From the NCBI RefSeq assembly GCF_001905905.1, contig NZ_LIVT01000015.1, positions 1 to 64,000 on the forward strand: a stretch of DNA of 64,000 bases, given 5' to 3'. A program made the position numbers and the translations under genes. Positions 8,057 through 16,114 of the stretch are shown piece by piece. Origin of the DNA: Streptomyces sp. CB02366. GTDB lineage: Bacteria > Actinomycetota > Actinomycetes > Streptomycetales > Streptomycetaceae. The notes beneath the pieces are model-generated. The model worked only from the letters and a program-made list of their open reading frames with translations. It made no database searches and was not told where the DNA came from. Position 1 is the first letter of the stretch. Every line of letters begins with the position of its first letter.

Positions 8057-8983
8057 TCAGCCCTTGGTGAGGATCGAGCGGCCGAAGAACAGCAGGTTGG
8101 CCGGCTTCTCCGCGAGGCGGCGCATGAAGTATCCGTACCAGTCGGTGCCGTACGCCGTGTAGACGCGCATCCGGTGGCCCTCGGCCGCGAGCCGGACGTG
8201 CTCCTCGCTGCGGATGCCGTACAGCATCTGGAACTCGTACTCGTCCAGTTTGCGCCCGGCCTTGCGGCCCAGCTCCTGGGCGATGGCGATCAGACGGGGA
8301 TCGTGCGACCCGATCATCGGGTAGCCCTCGCCCTCCATCAGGATGCGGGTGATGCGGACGTACGCCTTGTCGATCTCGGCCTTGTTCTGGTAGGCGACGG
8401 AGGCGGGCTCCTTGTAGGCGCCCTTCACGATGCGTACGCGGCTGCCGGCGGCGGCCAGGCGGCGGGCGTCGTCCTCGGTGCGGAACAGGTACGACTGGAT
8501 GACGCACCCGGTCTGCGGGAAGTCCTTCCGCAGCTCCTCGTGGATGGCGAACATCGAGTCGAGGGTGGTGTGGTCCTCGGCGTCCAGGGTGACCGTGGTG
8601 CCGATGGCGGCGGCGGCCTCGACGACCGGGCGGACGTTGGCGAGGGCCAGCTCGTGGCCGCCCTCCAGCGCTTGTCCGAACATGGAGAGCTTGACGGACA
8701 TCTCGGCGCGGGGGCCCAGCTCCAGGTCCTTCAGGCGCTCGATGAGCTCCAGGTAGGCGTCGCGGGCGGCCTCGGCCTGCGCGGGGGTGGTGATGTCCTC
8801 GCCGACGACGTCGAGCGTGACCTCCAGGCCCTTGTCCGCGGCGTCCACCACGATCGGGACGACCTGGTCGACGGTCTCCCCGGCGATGAAGCGGTCGACG
8901 ACCTGCTTGGTGCCGGGCGCGGCCGAGACGAACCGGCGCATCTTGTCGCTGCGCGATGCGGCGAGAATCACGGGACCCAGCAC
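8057..8983 (-). CDS. pruB: proline dehydrogenase, monofunctional
   Basis: A 308-residue FAD enzyme with a TIM-barrel fold that oxidises proline to pyrroline-5-carboxylate and passes electrons to the quinone pool. Family motifs include QSYLFRTEDD, RIVKGAYKEP and, near the C-terminus, YTAYGTDWYGYFMRRLAEKPAN, seen here in parts. I start at GTG 8983, which follows GGAGGT with ideal spacing and gives the usual actinobacterial length. The longer open frame upstream lacks a ribosome site. It is the first gene of a two-gene proline-catabolism unit and is divergent from a PucR-type regulator 176 bases away. Confidence 0.95.
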   Translation of the reverse strand: MLGPVILAASRSDKMRRFVSAAPGTKQVVDRFIAGETVDQVVPIVVDAADKGLEVTLDVVGEDITTPAQAEAARDAYLELIERLKDLELGPRAEMSVKLSMFGQALEGGHELALANVRPVVEAAAAIGTTVTLDAEDHTTLDSMFAIHEELRKDFPQTGCVIQSYLFRTEDDARRLAAAGSRVRIVKGAYKEPASVAYQNKAEIDKAYVRITRILMEGEGYPMIGSHDPRLIAIAQELGRKAGRKLDEYEFQMLYGIRSEEHVRLAAEGHRMRVYTAYGTDWYGYFMRRLAEKPANLLFFGRSILTKG

Positions 8984-9097
8984 GGGGCACCTCCACGAAT
9001 GTACGGACGGGAGGCCGCATCGGCACGAACGTGAACGGACCGGTACGGCACGGATAACCACGGTGAAATCTAGGCACCCCGTGCGGGCTGTGCCATC

Positions 9098-9107
9098 GAC
9101 AGCTGTC
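9098..9107. promoter_or_regulatory. palindrome in the proline-catabolism intergenic region
   Basis: GACAGCTGTC is a perfect 10-bp palindrome in the 176-base gap between the proline dehydrogenase start and the PucR-type regulator start. Its position makes it a candidate operator for that regulator. Palindromes of this length do occur by chance. Confidence 0.35.
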
Positions 9108-9159
9108 ACGCATCCGTGGCCGCCATCTCATACATCTGTCTGAAGAAGCGTGCGCGGGG

Positions 9160-10341
9160 GTGCAGAATGGCGGAGTGAAAGGCGACTACCAGGAACTGGT
9201 CGACGAGATCTCGGCCCTCCTCGACGCCCCGGCGACCCTGGAGAACCGCGACTTCGGCCTGGTCGCCTTCGGAGCCCACGACAGCGACGACGACACGGCG
9301 ATGGACCCGGTCAGGACCCGTTCGATCCTGACCCGCCGCTCCACGCCCGCCGTGCGCGCCTGGTTCGAGGGGTTCGGCATCACCCGGGCCACCGGGCCCG
9401 TCCGCATCCCCGCCGCGCCCGAGGCGGGGGTGTTCCGGGACCGCGTCTGCCTTCCGGTACGCCATCGGGGTGTCGTCCTCGGTTACGTCTGGCTCCTCGA
9501 CACCGTCCCGGGCCCGACCGACGAACGGCTGGCCGCCGCCATGGAGGTCGCCGCCCGGATCGGGGCGCTGCTCTTCGACGAGGCGCGGGCGGGTGCGGAC
9601 CTCTCGCGGGAGTTCGGCGCGGTGCTCACGGCGGGCCCCGGCCGGCAGCACGACTCGGCCGTCGCCGCGCTGGGCGAGGTGCTGGGCCGGGACGCGGAGG
9701 GGCTGCACGCGGTGGTGTGCGTGACCCCCTGGGCGGACGACACCCCGTCGGTACGGAGCGTGGCGTCGGCGGCCGCCCTCGCCGCGGTCCCCGGGCCGGG
9801 GACGGCGGGGCCGCCGTCGCTGGCCGCGCTGGTCCGGCTGCGCGCGCCCGACCGGCTCGACCCCGCCCTGAGCGCCGGGGACCGGCTGCGCTCCGACGCC
9901 GGGCCGGCGGCCACCGCGGGGATCGCCACGCCGCGCCGGGGCCTGGCCGAGCTGGCGGCCTCCTGGCGCGAGGCGAGGGCGGCGGCCCGCGCGGCCCGGG
10001 CCGAACCCCGGCTCGGCCCGGTGACCCGGTGGTCCTCGATCGGCCCGTACCGCCTGCTGACCTCCCTCCCGGACACCGGGGGCGGGACCGGGGACGGAGC
10101 CGGGGGCGGGGATCCGGCGGTCGCCCCGCTGCTGCTCCCGGTCCACCGGGAGCTGGCGCACACCGCCGAGGCGTTCCTGGACCACGCGGGCCAGGCGGGG
10201 CGGACCGCCGCGGCGCTGGGCGTCCACCGCCAGACGCTGTACTACCGGCTCTCCCGCATCCAGCAGATCACCGGCCTGGACCTGAACGACGGCGAGGACC
10301 GGCTGCTGCTGCACATGGCGCTCAAGCGGGCCCGGCTGTAG
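9160..10341 (+). CDS. PucR-type helix-turn-helix regulator, probable proline-utilisation activator
   Basis: A 393-residue cytoplasmic regulator. The C-terminal 60 residues carry the PucR/CdaR-type HTH: GRTAAALGVHRQTLYYRLSR followed by IQQITGLDLNDGEDRLLLHMALK. The N-terminal 300 residues are a ligand-sensing part without motifs I can name. The start could be GTG 9160 or GTG 9175; neither has a strong Shine-Dalgarno, and 9160 has a GAAGAAG stretch upstream. It is divergent from proline dehydrogenase. By analogy with PucR-family proline regulators described in actinobacteria, it probably activates the pruB-pruA unit when proline is present. That role rests on context. Confidence 0.85.
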   Translation: MQNGGVKGDYQELVDEISALLDAPATLENRDFGLVAFGAHDSDDDTAMDPVRTRSILTRRSTPAVRAWFEGFGITRATGPVRIPAAPEAGVFRDRVCLPVRHRGVVLGYVWLLDTVPGPTDERLAAAMEVAARIGALLFDEARAGADLSREFGAVLTAGPGRQHDSAVAALGEVLGRDAEGLHAVVCVTPWADDTPSVRSVASAAALAAVPGPGTAGPPSLAALVRLRAPDRLDPALSAGDRLRSDAGPAATAGIATPRRGLAELAASWREARAAARAARAEPRLGPVTRWSSIGPYRLLTSLPDTGGGTGDGAGGGDPAVAPLLLPVHRELAHTAEAFLDHAGQAGRTAAALGVHRQTLYYRLSRIQQITGLDLNDGEDRLLLHMALKRARL

Positions 10342-10588
10342 CGGGCGTGCCGACGAGCCCCCGCCGGGGGCGGGCACCGGCGCTCGGGCGGGGCGGCCCG
10401 CCGTCGGCTGAACAGGCTGCCGTCGCGGTGAGGGCGCCGCGCGGCGCGTCGCCCCGGACACGGCGCCGAAGGGCCACGCCCCTCGTGAAGCAGGCGTTCG
10501 TACCCGCGTTCAGCGCCGTCGGCACGCCGTGCACGGGGCGGGCCCCGGGCCGCCCCCGCCGCCCGCGTCCGCCCAGCGGCCCCGGGCC

Positions 10589-12064
10589 TCAGGGCCGCCG
10601 AGGGCGCAGCAGCAGCGCGTAGCCCCCCGCGGCGACGAGCATGCCCGCCGGGAGCGAGAGGTCCACGCCGCCCAGGGCGGCGGCGACCGGCCCGGTGTAC
10701 ACGGTGTCCACGCACAGGGCCGCCGCGGCGACGCCCGCCAGGAGGGCGAGGACGCCCGGGACGTGGACGCCGCCGGTGTACCAGAACCGGCCGGTGCGGC
10801 TCTCGTCCGACAGGGCGATGCCGTCGTAGCGGTTGCGGCGCAGCAGGATGTCGGTGGCGTAGACGGCCGTGCTGGGGCCGAGCAGGACGACGGTGAGCTG
10901 GAGGACGTCGCTCATGGTGTCGAGCAGGTTGGACACCAGCAGGGCGTACAGGGTGAGGGAGACCGCCGCGAAGCCGTCCACGAGCACGCTGTACGAGCGT
11001 CGGATACGCAGGCCCACGGCCTGGAGGGCGAGGCCCGCGCTGTAGGCGGTCAGGGCGTTGATGGCGATGGTGCCGAGCACCAGGGCGGACAGGAAGACGG
11101 GCGCGAACCAGCCGGGCAGGATGGTTTCGAGCCCGGTCTGCGGGTCGTTCATGTCCACCGCCGTGGCGGCCAGCGCGCCGATCGAGCAGACGACGACGCC
11201 GGGCACGAAGCCGCCGAGCGCCGTCCAGCCCACGATCGCCCGCTTCGGCGTCGTACGGGGCAGGTAGCGGGAGAAGTCGGCGCTGGTGGTGTAGGACAGC
11301 GGGCCCGAGGCGACCAGGGCGAGACCGGCGGCGAGGGTGGCCCACAGGGCGGCGCCGCCCAGCGGTTCGGCGGGCCGGTAGGAGAGGTCGGCGTGGTCGA
11401 ACACGACGGCGGCCACCACCGCGAAGGCCAGGGCCAGCACGAGCGTGATCGGCAGGTAGAGCTTCATGATCGCGGCGTGGCCCCAGACGCTGATGACCAG
11501 CGTGAGCGCGGCGATCACCACCACGACGGCAGCCGTCACCCCCTCGCCGGGAGCGATGCCCGCCCGTTCGACGAGGGCGGTGGCGGCGCTCGCGGCGGCG
11601 GCCAGGTTGAGGGCGAAGTAGCAGACGGAGATCGCCCAGCCGACGACCGCGTTGTTGACCCGGTTGCCGCGCACGCCGTAGACGGCCCGGGTGATCACCT
11701 CGCTCGGGGTGCCCGAGGCCGGTCCGGAGACCGCGAGCACGCCCGTGAGCACCCAGAACAGGTTGCCGACCACGATCACCGCGAGCGCCTGCGCCAGGGT
11801 GAGGCCGAGCAGGACGAGCACCCCTCCGGACAGCAGGCTCAGGTAGTTGACGTTGGCGGCGGCCCAGACGGAGAACAGTTCGCGCGGCTTCCCACGCCGG
11901 TCGGCGTCGGGGATGTGGTCGATGCCGTGGGCCTCGATGCGCGGCACGGCGCGCTCGGCGAGCGCGGCGGCCCCGTCGTCCGGCAGGGCCTCCCCGACCG
12001 CCCGGGGCGGGACGTACGCGGTGTCGTGCCGCCCTGGGATCGGGTCGGGAATCGTGGACGCCAT
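10589..12064 (-). CDS. NCS1-family permease (purine/cytosine/hydantoin type)
   Basis: A 491-residue inner-membrane transporter with about twelve hydrophobic segments starting near residue 70. The amphipathic N-terminal stretch ends in RGKPRELFSVWAAANVNYLS, the NCS1 entry motif. The mid-protein GPLSYTTSADFSRYLPR segment is typical of cytosine permease-like members. These carriers import nucleobases or related ring compounds with a cation. It is divergent from a TetR regulator, with a strong inverted repeat in the 69-base gap, and an amidohydrolase follows the regulator. Together they look like an import-and-hydrolysis module for a cyclic amide or similar compound. The substrate is not known. 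Confidence 0.88.
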   Translation of the reverse strand: MASTIPDPIPGRHDTAYVPPRAVGEALPDDGAAALAERAVPRIEAHGIDHIPDADRRGKPRELFSVWAAANVNYLSLLSGGVLVLLGLTLAQALAVIVVGNLFWVLTGVLAVSGPASGTPSEVITRAVYGVRGNRVNNAVVGWAISVCYFALNLAAAASAATALVERAGIAPGEGVTAAVVVVIAALTLVISVWGHAAIMKLYLPITLVLALAFAVVAAVVFDHADLSYRPAEPLGGAALWATLAAGLALVASGPLSYTTSADFSRYLPRTTPKRAIVGWTALGGFVPGVVVCSIGALAATAVDMNDPQTGLETILPGWFAPVFLSALVLGTIAINALTAYSAGLALQAVGLRIRRSYSVLVDGFAAVSLTLYALLVSNLLDTMSDVLQLTVVLLGPSTAVYATDILLRRNRYDGIALSDESRTGRFWYTGGVHVPGVLALLAGVAAAALCVDTVYTGPVAAALGGVDLSLPAGMLVAAGGYALLLRPRRP

Positions 12065-12101
12065 GGGCCCTCCGGGTGCTGGTCGTACCCCACCTGCTTG
12101 C

Positions 12102-12123
12102 TTATTGGTCGCACACTCAATAA
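12102..12123. promoter_or_regulatory. probable TetR operator
   Basis: TTATTG (12102-12107) and CAATAA (12118-12123) are perfect inverted halves with a 10-base spacer. They sit in the 69-base gap between the divergent permease and TetR starts, ten bases before the TetR ATG. The A/T-rich arms stand out in a GC-rich background. Confidence 0.65.
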
Positions 12124-12133
12124 CGTTCCCGGC

Positions 12134-12760
12134 ATGTCGTCAAGCGTTCAGCGCCCCCGAGTTCGGAAAAGCCCCGCCGCCCGACGTGCGGAAATCGTCG
12201 AGGCGGCCGCCGCGGTCGCGCTCACCGAGGGGCTGGAGTGCGTCACCCTGCGCCGGATCGGCGACGAGCTGGGCGTCCGCCCGGGGTTGATCAGCCACTA
12301 CTTCCCGTCCGCCGAGGAGTTGGTGGCCGAGGCGTTCGGCACCGCGGCCGACGGCGAGCTGGACGCGCTGCTGCCGGACGGCCCGGCGGACGCTTCGCCC
12401 GTGCGGCGACTGGCCGGCTTCCTCGCCCGCACGACCGGCGAGGAGTACGACGCGATCAGCCGGCTCTGGATCAACGCCCGCCATCTCAGCCGCTACCGGC
12501 CCGCCCTGCGGGAGCGGGTCGCCCGGCAGGAGGCCGCGTGGCGCGGACGGCTGGAGGGGCTGATCCGGGAGGGCGTGGAGCGCGACGGATTCCGTACGTC
12601 CGATCCGGAGGTGGCGGCCATCCAGATCCTGGTCGTGCTGGACGGACTCGGCGTCCACGCCAACACGGAGACGAGAGAGCGGCCCGCGGCGGTGACCCGG
12701 ATGGCGTTCACCACCGCGGAACGCGAACTGGGGCTGCCGCCGGGCACGCTGACCGCCTGA
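12134..12760 (+). CDS. TetR-family transcriptional regulator
   Basis: A 208-residue repressor. The N-terminal HTH reads ARRAEIVEAAAAVALTEGLE then VTLRRIGDELGVRPGLISHYFPSAEELVAEAF (residues about 16-70), the standard TetR DNA-binding domain. The C-terminal 140 residues form the ligand and dimer domain and include an RLWINARH segment that recalls BetI/RutR-like members. The ATG at 12134 lies ten bases after an inverted repeat that probably serves as its operator and covers the divergent permease promoter. It is followed by an amidohydrolase 150 bases downstream. The ligand is likely the permease substrate or its product. Confidence 0.9.
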   Translation: MSSSVQRPRVRKSPAARRAEIVEAAAAVALTEGLECVTLRRIGDELGVRPGLISHYFPSAEELVAEAFGTAADGELDALLPDGPADASPVRRLAGFLARTTGEEYDAISRLWINARHLSRYRPALRERVARQEAAWRGRLEGLIREGVERDGFRTSDPEVAAIQILVVLDGLGVHANTETRERPAAVTRMAFTTAERELGLPPGTLTA

Positions 12761-12910
12761 CCGCCGTCCCCGGCCCACCCGGGCGCCCTGACCGCCTGCC
12801 CGCCCGGCGGCCCGGTCCCGGCCCCGCCCCTCCCCCCCACCCCCGGCCGACCGGCGCACACCCGGCGCCCGGCCCGAACTCCCCCGAGCGAACGACCCCT
12901 TGGAGTCCCC

Positions 12911-14533
12911 TTGCGCACCTCACTCGTCCTGCTCTCCGCCCGCCTGCTCGACCCGGTCACGGGCCGCTTCCTGCCGGAGACCGCGCTGGCCGTGTCCGGT
13001 GGCCGGACGGCCGCCCTGGGCGGCGACCGCGAGATCCGGGCCCTGGCCGACGCCTCGACGACGGTGATCGACCTCAAGGGCGCGGTGGTGACACCGGGCC
13101 TGGTGGACGGGCACCTCCACCCGGTCACCGGCGCCGAACTGACCGACGGGCTCGACCTGTCCGGCTGTACGGACCTGGCGGGGGTGCGTGAGGCGCTGGC
13201 GGGCGGCGTCCGGCGGCTGGCCCCCGGTGCGTGGCTGCACGCCTGGGGCCTGGACCCGAACGTCTTCGGCGACGCCCCGGTGGCGTCCGCCGCCCTCTCC
13301 CCCGTGCTCGACGGCGTACCGGCCCTCCTCCAGCTCTTCGACGCCCACTCCGTGCTGGCCAGCCCGCGCGCCCTGGAGCTGGCGGGCGTGGACGGCCCCC
13401 GGACGTTCGACCAGGCCGCCGAGGTGGTCTGCGACGCGGACGGGCGGCCGACCGGGCTGCTGCTGGAGGACGCCGCCTGCGAACTGGTCGAGCGGGCCGC
13501 CCCCAAGCCCACCCGGCAGGAGAGCCGCGACCGGCTGGCCGCCGCGCTGCGCTCGATGGCCGCCGCCGGGCTCACCGGGGGCCACGCCATGGACGCGAAC
13601 GGGGACAGCCTCGCCCTCTACGCCGACCTGGACGAGGCGGGCGACCTGCCGCTGCGGCTGCGGGTCGCGCCCTGGTGCCAGCCCGGCGCGGACACGGACG
13701 CCGTACGGGCGCTCATCGGGCAGCAGGGCAGGGGCGGGGCGCTGTGGCGGACCGAGGGCGTCAAGCTGTTCATGGACGGCACGATCGACAACGGCACGGC
13801 CTGGCTGGAACGGCCCGACTGCCACGGCGAGTCCACGCACTCCTTCTGGCCCGACCCCGCCGTCTACACCCGGGTGATCGGAGAGCTGCACGCCGCCGGG
13901 GTGCCGACCGCCACCCACGCGATCGGGGACGCGGCCGTCCGGCACGCCCTGGACGCCGTGGAGCGGGCCCGGACCACCGGGGGCCCGGAGGTACGCCACC
14001 GGGTCGAGCACATCGAGACGGTGCCCGACGACACCGTGGCCCGGTTCGCCCGGCTGGGGGTCGTGGCCTCCATGCAGCCCACGCACTGCTGCGACTTCAC
14101 CCGGGCCGACCACACCGACAACTGGTCGCGGCGGCTCGGCGAGGAGCGCGCTTCCCGTGCCTGGCGCTGCCGCGACCTGTGGGACGCGGGCGCGCGGGTG
14201 GTCCTCGGCTCGGACTGGCCGATCGCGCCGTTCCCGCCGCTGGGCGTGATGGCGGGCGCCCGCCACCGCCGCCCCGGCCGCGACCTCACCCAGCCGCCGC
14301 ACGGCCCCGACCAGGCGCTCACCGCCCTCGAAGCGCTCCAGGGCATGACGGTCAACGCCGCCTGGGCGGCCGGCGAGGAGCACGAGGCCGGGCTGCTCGC
14401 CGTCGGCCACCGCGCCGACTTCACGGTCTTCGCGGAGAGCCCGCTGACCACGCAGGCCGTGGATCTGCCCGATCTCCCGGTGCTGCTCACCGTCGTCGAC
14501 GGCCGCGCCACCCACCGCGCCGCGTCGCTCTGA
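12911..14533 (+). CDS. metal-dependent amidohydrolase, YtcJ-like
   Basis: A 540-residue amidohydrolase-superfamily enzyme. A short beta-sandwich (1-60) leads to the TIM barrel with metal ligands His68 and His70 (GLVDGHLHP), a histidine in THAIGDAA, another in RVEHIET and an aspartate in LGSDWPIAPFPPL. The EGVKLFMDGTIDNGTAWL segment is characteristic of the YtcJ/N-substituted formamide deformylase group. The TTG at 12911 has GGAG five bases upstream; it is the first start compatible with the beta-sandwich. It belongs with the TetR regulator and the divergent NCS1 permease, probably hydrolysing the imported compound. Followed by a hairpin terminator. Confidence 0.88.
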   Translation: MRTSLVLLSARLLDPVTGRFLPETALAVSGGRTAALGGDREIRALADASTTVIDLKGAVVTPGLVDGHLHPVTGAELTDGLDLSGCTDLAGVREALAGGVRRLAPGAWLHAWGLDPNVFGDAPVASAALSPVLDGVPALLQLFDAHSVLASPRALELAGVDGPRTFDQAAEVVCDADGRPTGLLLEDAACELVERAAPKPTRQESRDRLAAALRSMAAAGLTGGHAMDANGDSLALYADLDEAGDLPLRLRVAPWCQPGADTDAVRALIGQQGRGGALWRTEGVKLFMDGTIDNGTAWLERPDCHGESTHSFWPDPAVYTRVIGELHAAGVPTATHAIGDAAVRHALDAVERARTTGGPEVRHRVEHIETVPDDTVARFARLGVVASMQPTHCCDFTRADHTDNWSRRLGEERASRAWRCRDLWDAGARVVLGSDWPIAPFPPLGVMAGARHRRPGRDLTQPPHGPDQALTALEALQGMTVNAAWAAGEEHEAGLLAVGHRADFTVFAESPLTTQAVDLPDLPVLLTVVDGRATHRAASL

Positions 14534-14546
14534 GCCGGTCCGGTTG

Positions 14547-14578
14547 GGGGCGGGGGCACGGTTCCGCGCCCCCGCCCC
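14547..14578 (+). terminator. amidohydrolase terminator hairpin
   Basis: GGGGCGGGGGC (14547-14557) pairs perfectly with 14568-14578 across a 10-base loop, 13 bases after the amidohydrolase stop. It could also serve the convergent operon ending at 14753. Confidence 0.65.
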
Positions 14579-14752
14579 GCCCACCTGCCGAAACGGCGTT
14601 CCCGGTTCGCGTACGGGCCCAGCACGCCCCAGAAGCCCACCCGCCGGAAGGCCGGCCACCGGCCCCGCCCGCCGCCTGCCCCTCCCGTACGGGGCAGGCG
14701 GCGGCGAGGGATCTCATCAGCGGCGCCGGGGGCCCGGACATGGCCTGCGGCC

Positions 14753-15304
14753 TCAGAACAGCCCGTCGTCGTCCGCCGGTTCGAGGACCGGGCGGTCGCT
14801 GACCAGGGCGGCCAGTACGAACGGCGCGTCCCCGTCGCCGTGGCCGACCGTCACCGCCAGCCACCGGTCGTCGGAGCCGTCCGGGCCGGCTGCGCCGACC
14901 GGCCCCCACAGGGCCAGGTCCCCGTACAGGTCCGCGCGGAACAGCGCCTGGAAGAGGGGCTCCACGGGGGAGCCGCCGCTCAGCCACCGTCGCAGCGGAA
15001 CGTGCAGGCGAACGGTGGCGTGCGGCCCCAAGCGCTGATCCAACTCCCGTGAAAGGGAAGCCAGATGGCCCTCGGCGGCGTCTTCGGCGTCGTTCCACTC
15101 GGGGGCGTACACGCCGGTCAGCGGATCGCTCTCCCAGAGGGGCACGATACGGAAGCCCGCGCCTTCGGTGGCGGTCCACTCGCCGGTCGCCCGGTCGCCC
15201 TCGGCGGTGGTGGGGCCGGTGGCCGGTACGGGGGCGGCCAGGAGCCGTTCGGCCTCGGCCACCGCCCGGGCCGGCACGAAGGGCTCGCCCGCCCGTGAGG
15301 TCAC
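14753..15304 (-). CDS. unknown protein coupled to the immunity gene
   Basis: A 183-residue, acidic, probably cytoplasmic protein that I do not recognise. It has no signal peptide or membrane segment. Two Trp-rich patches (VPLWESDPLTGVYAPEW and DRWLAVTVGHGDGDAPFVLAAL) suggest an alpha/beta fold. The GTG start at 15304 overlaps the TGA stop of the immunity-type gene as GTGA, so the two are translationally coupled. It is the last gene of the toxin operon. Possible roles are a second immunity protein, a chaperone or an adaptor for the toxin; nothing in the sequence decides between these. Confidence 0.75.
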   Translation of the reverse strand: MTSRAGEPFVPARAVAEAERLLAAPVPATGPTTAEGDRATGEWTATEGAGFRIVPLWESDPLTGVYAPEWNDAEDAAEGHLASLSRELDQRLGPHATVRLHVPLRRWLSGGSPVEPLFQALFRADLYGDLALWGPVGAAGPDGSDDRWLAVTVGHGDGDAPFVLAALVSDRPVLEPADDDGLF

Positions 15305-15999
15305 AGCACCGCCCGGTCCATCGGGCGGGGCAGCGGCGCCAGCGCCCCCGACCCGCGCAGACGCTCGTACACCCGCACCACCGTCGCACTGTCGCCCGGG
15401 GCGGCGACGCTCAGCAGTTCCCCGCCGCCGGGCAGGGGGGCGCGGACCGCCTCCAGGCCGTCGGGGACCAGAGCCGCGCGGGCCGGGGAGAGATAGCCGG
15501 CCCGGCCGACGACGGGATCGCCGACGGAGTACCCGGCCTCGTCCTCCAGCGCGTCCAGTACGTCGTCGTCGCTCACGTCGCCGAAGTCCGGCTCCCACAC
15601 CCGGGCGACGAGGGACAGCAGCTCCGCCTCCGGCACCACGGCCTCGTCCGGGGCGTGCAGGATGATCGCGAGCGACTGGAGCAGGAACTCCGGCGCCCCG
15701 CCCGCCAGTCCGCTGACCTCGGCCTGCCAGCCCGGCGCCCCGGTGCCGACGAGCCGCAGCCCGGTGCCGGTGAGGTCGGACCAGTCGGCGGCGCTCTGCG
15801 CGGTGCGGAGCGCGCCGAGCAGCGCGTCCTCGTCGGCGGCGAAGGCGGTGGCGGGGCCGTTGCCGTGCACCTGACTCCAGACGTCGGCCGCCTGCGGAAC
15901 CAGTTCGGCGAGCCCGTCGAGGGTCCGCCGCCACCGGCCGGCCAGGGCCTCGACCGGCTCCGGCCGGGGGCCCCAGAAGCCCCGCACTACACGTCGCAT
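15301..15999 (-). CDS. probable immunity protein (Imm52-like) for the upstream toxin
   Basis: A 232-residue soluble acidic protein. The N-terminus MRRVVRGFWGPRPEPVEALA has the FWGPRPE signature I associate with Imm52, a family reported beside Tox-REase-5 toxins. Such proteins bind and neutralise the cognate nuclease in the cytoplasm. The middle is acidic (VWEPDFGDVSDDDVLDALEDE), suited to covering a nucleic-acid-binding site. The ATG at 15999 has GGAGGAGA nine bases upstream. It lies 115 bases after the toxin stop on the same strand and overlaps the next gene by four bases. Family assignment is from memory of the motif; the toxin-immunity order strongly supports it. Confidence 0.75.
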   Translation of the reverse strand: MRRVVRGFWGPRPEPVEALAGRWRRTLDGLAELVPQAADVWSQVHGNGPATAFAADEDALLGALRTAQSAADWSDLTGTGLRLVGTGAPGWQAEVSGLAGGAPEFLLQSLAIILHAPDEAVVPEAELLSLVARVWEPDFGDVSDDDVLDALEDEAGYSVGDPVVGRAGYLSPARAALVPDGLEAVRAPLPGGGELLSVAAPGDSATVVRVYERLRGSGALAPLPRPMDRAVL

Positions 16000-16114
16000 G
16001 CTCGTCTCTCCTCCGTCGCCCGACCGGTCCGCGTACGGCTCCCCCGGCCGCTCGGCGGCCGGGATCGCCCCGCGTTGCAGGCTACTCGGCGCGCCGCCTC
16101 CACCGGGGCAGCGC

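Noticed and set aside
6372..9131. A 919-codon open frame covering P5C dehydrogenase and the complement of proline dehydrogenase, suggesting a fused PutA
   Set aside because: The upstream part is the wrong frame of the proline dehydrogenase gene. The two enzymes are separate genes 53 bases apart with their own starts.
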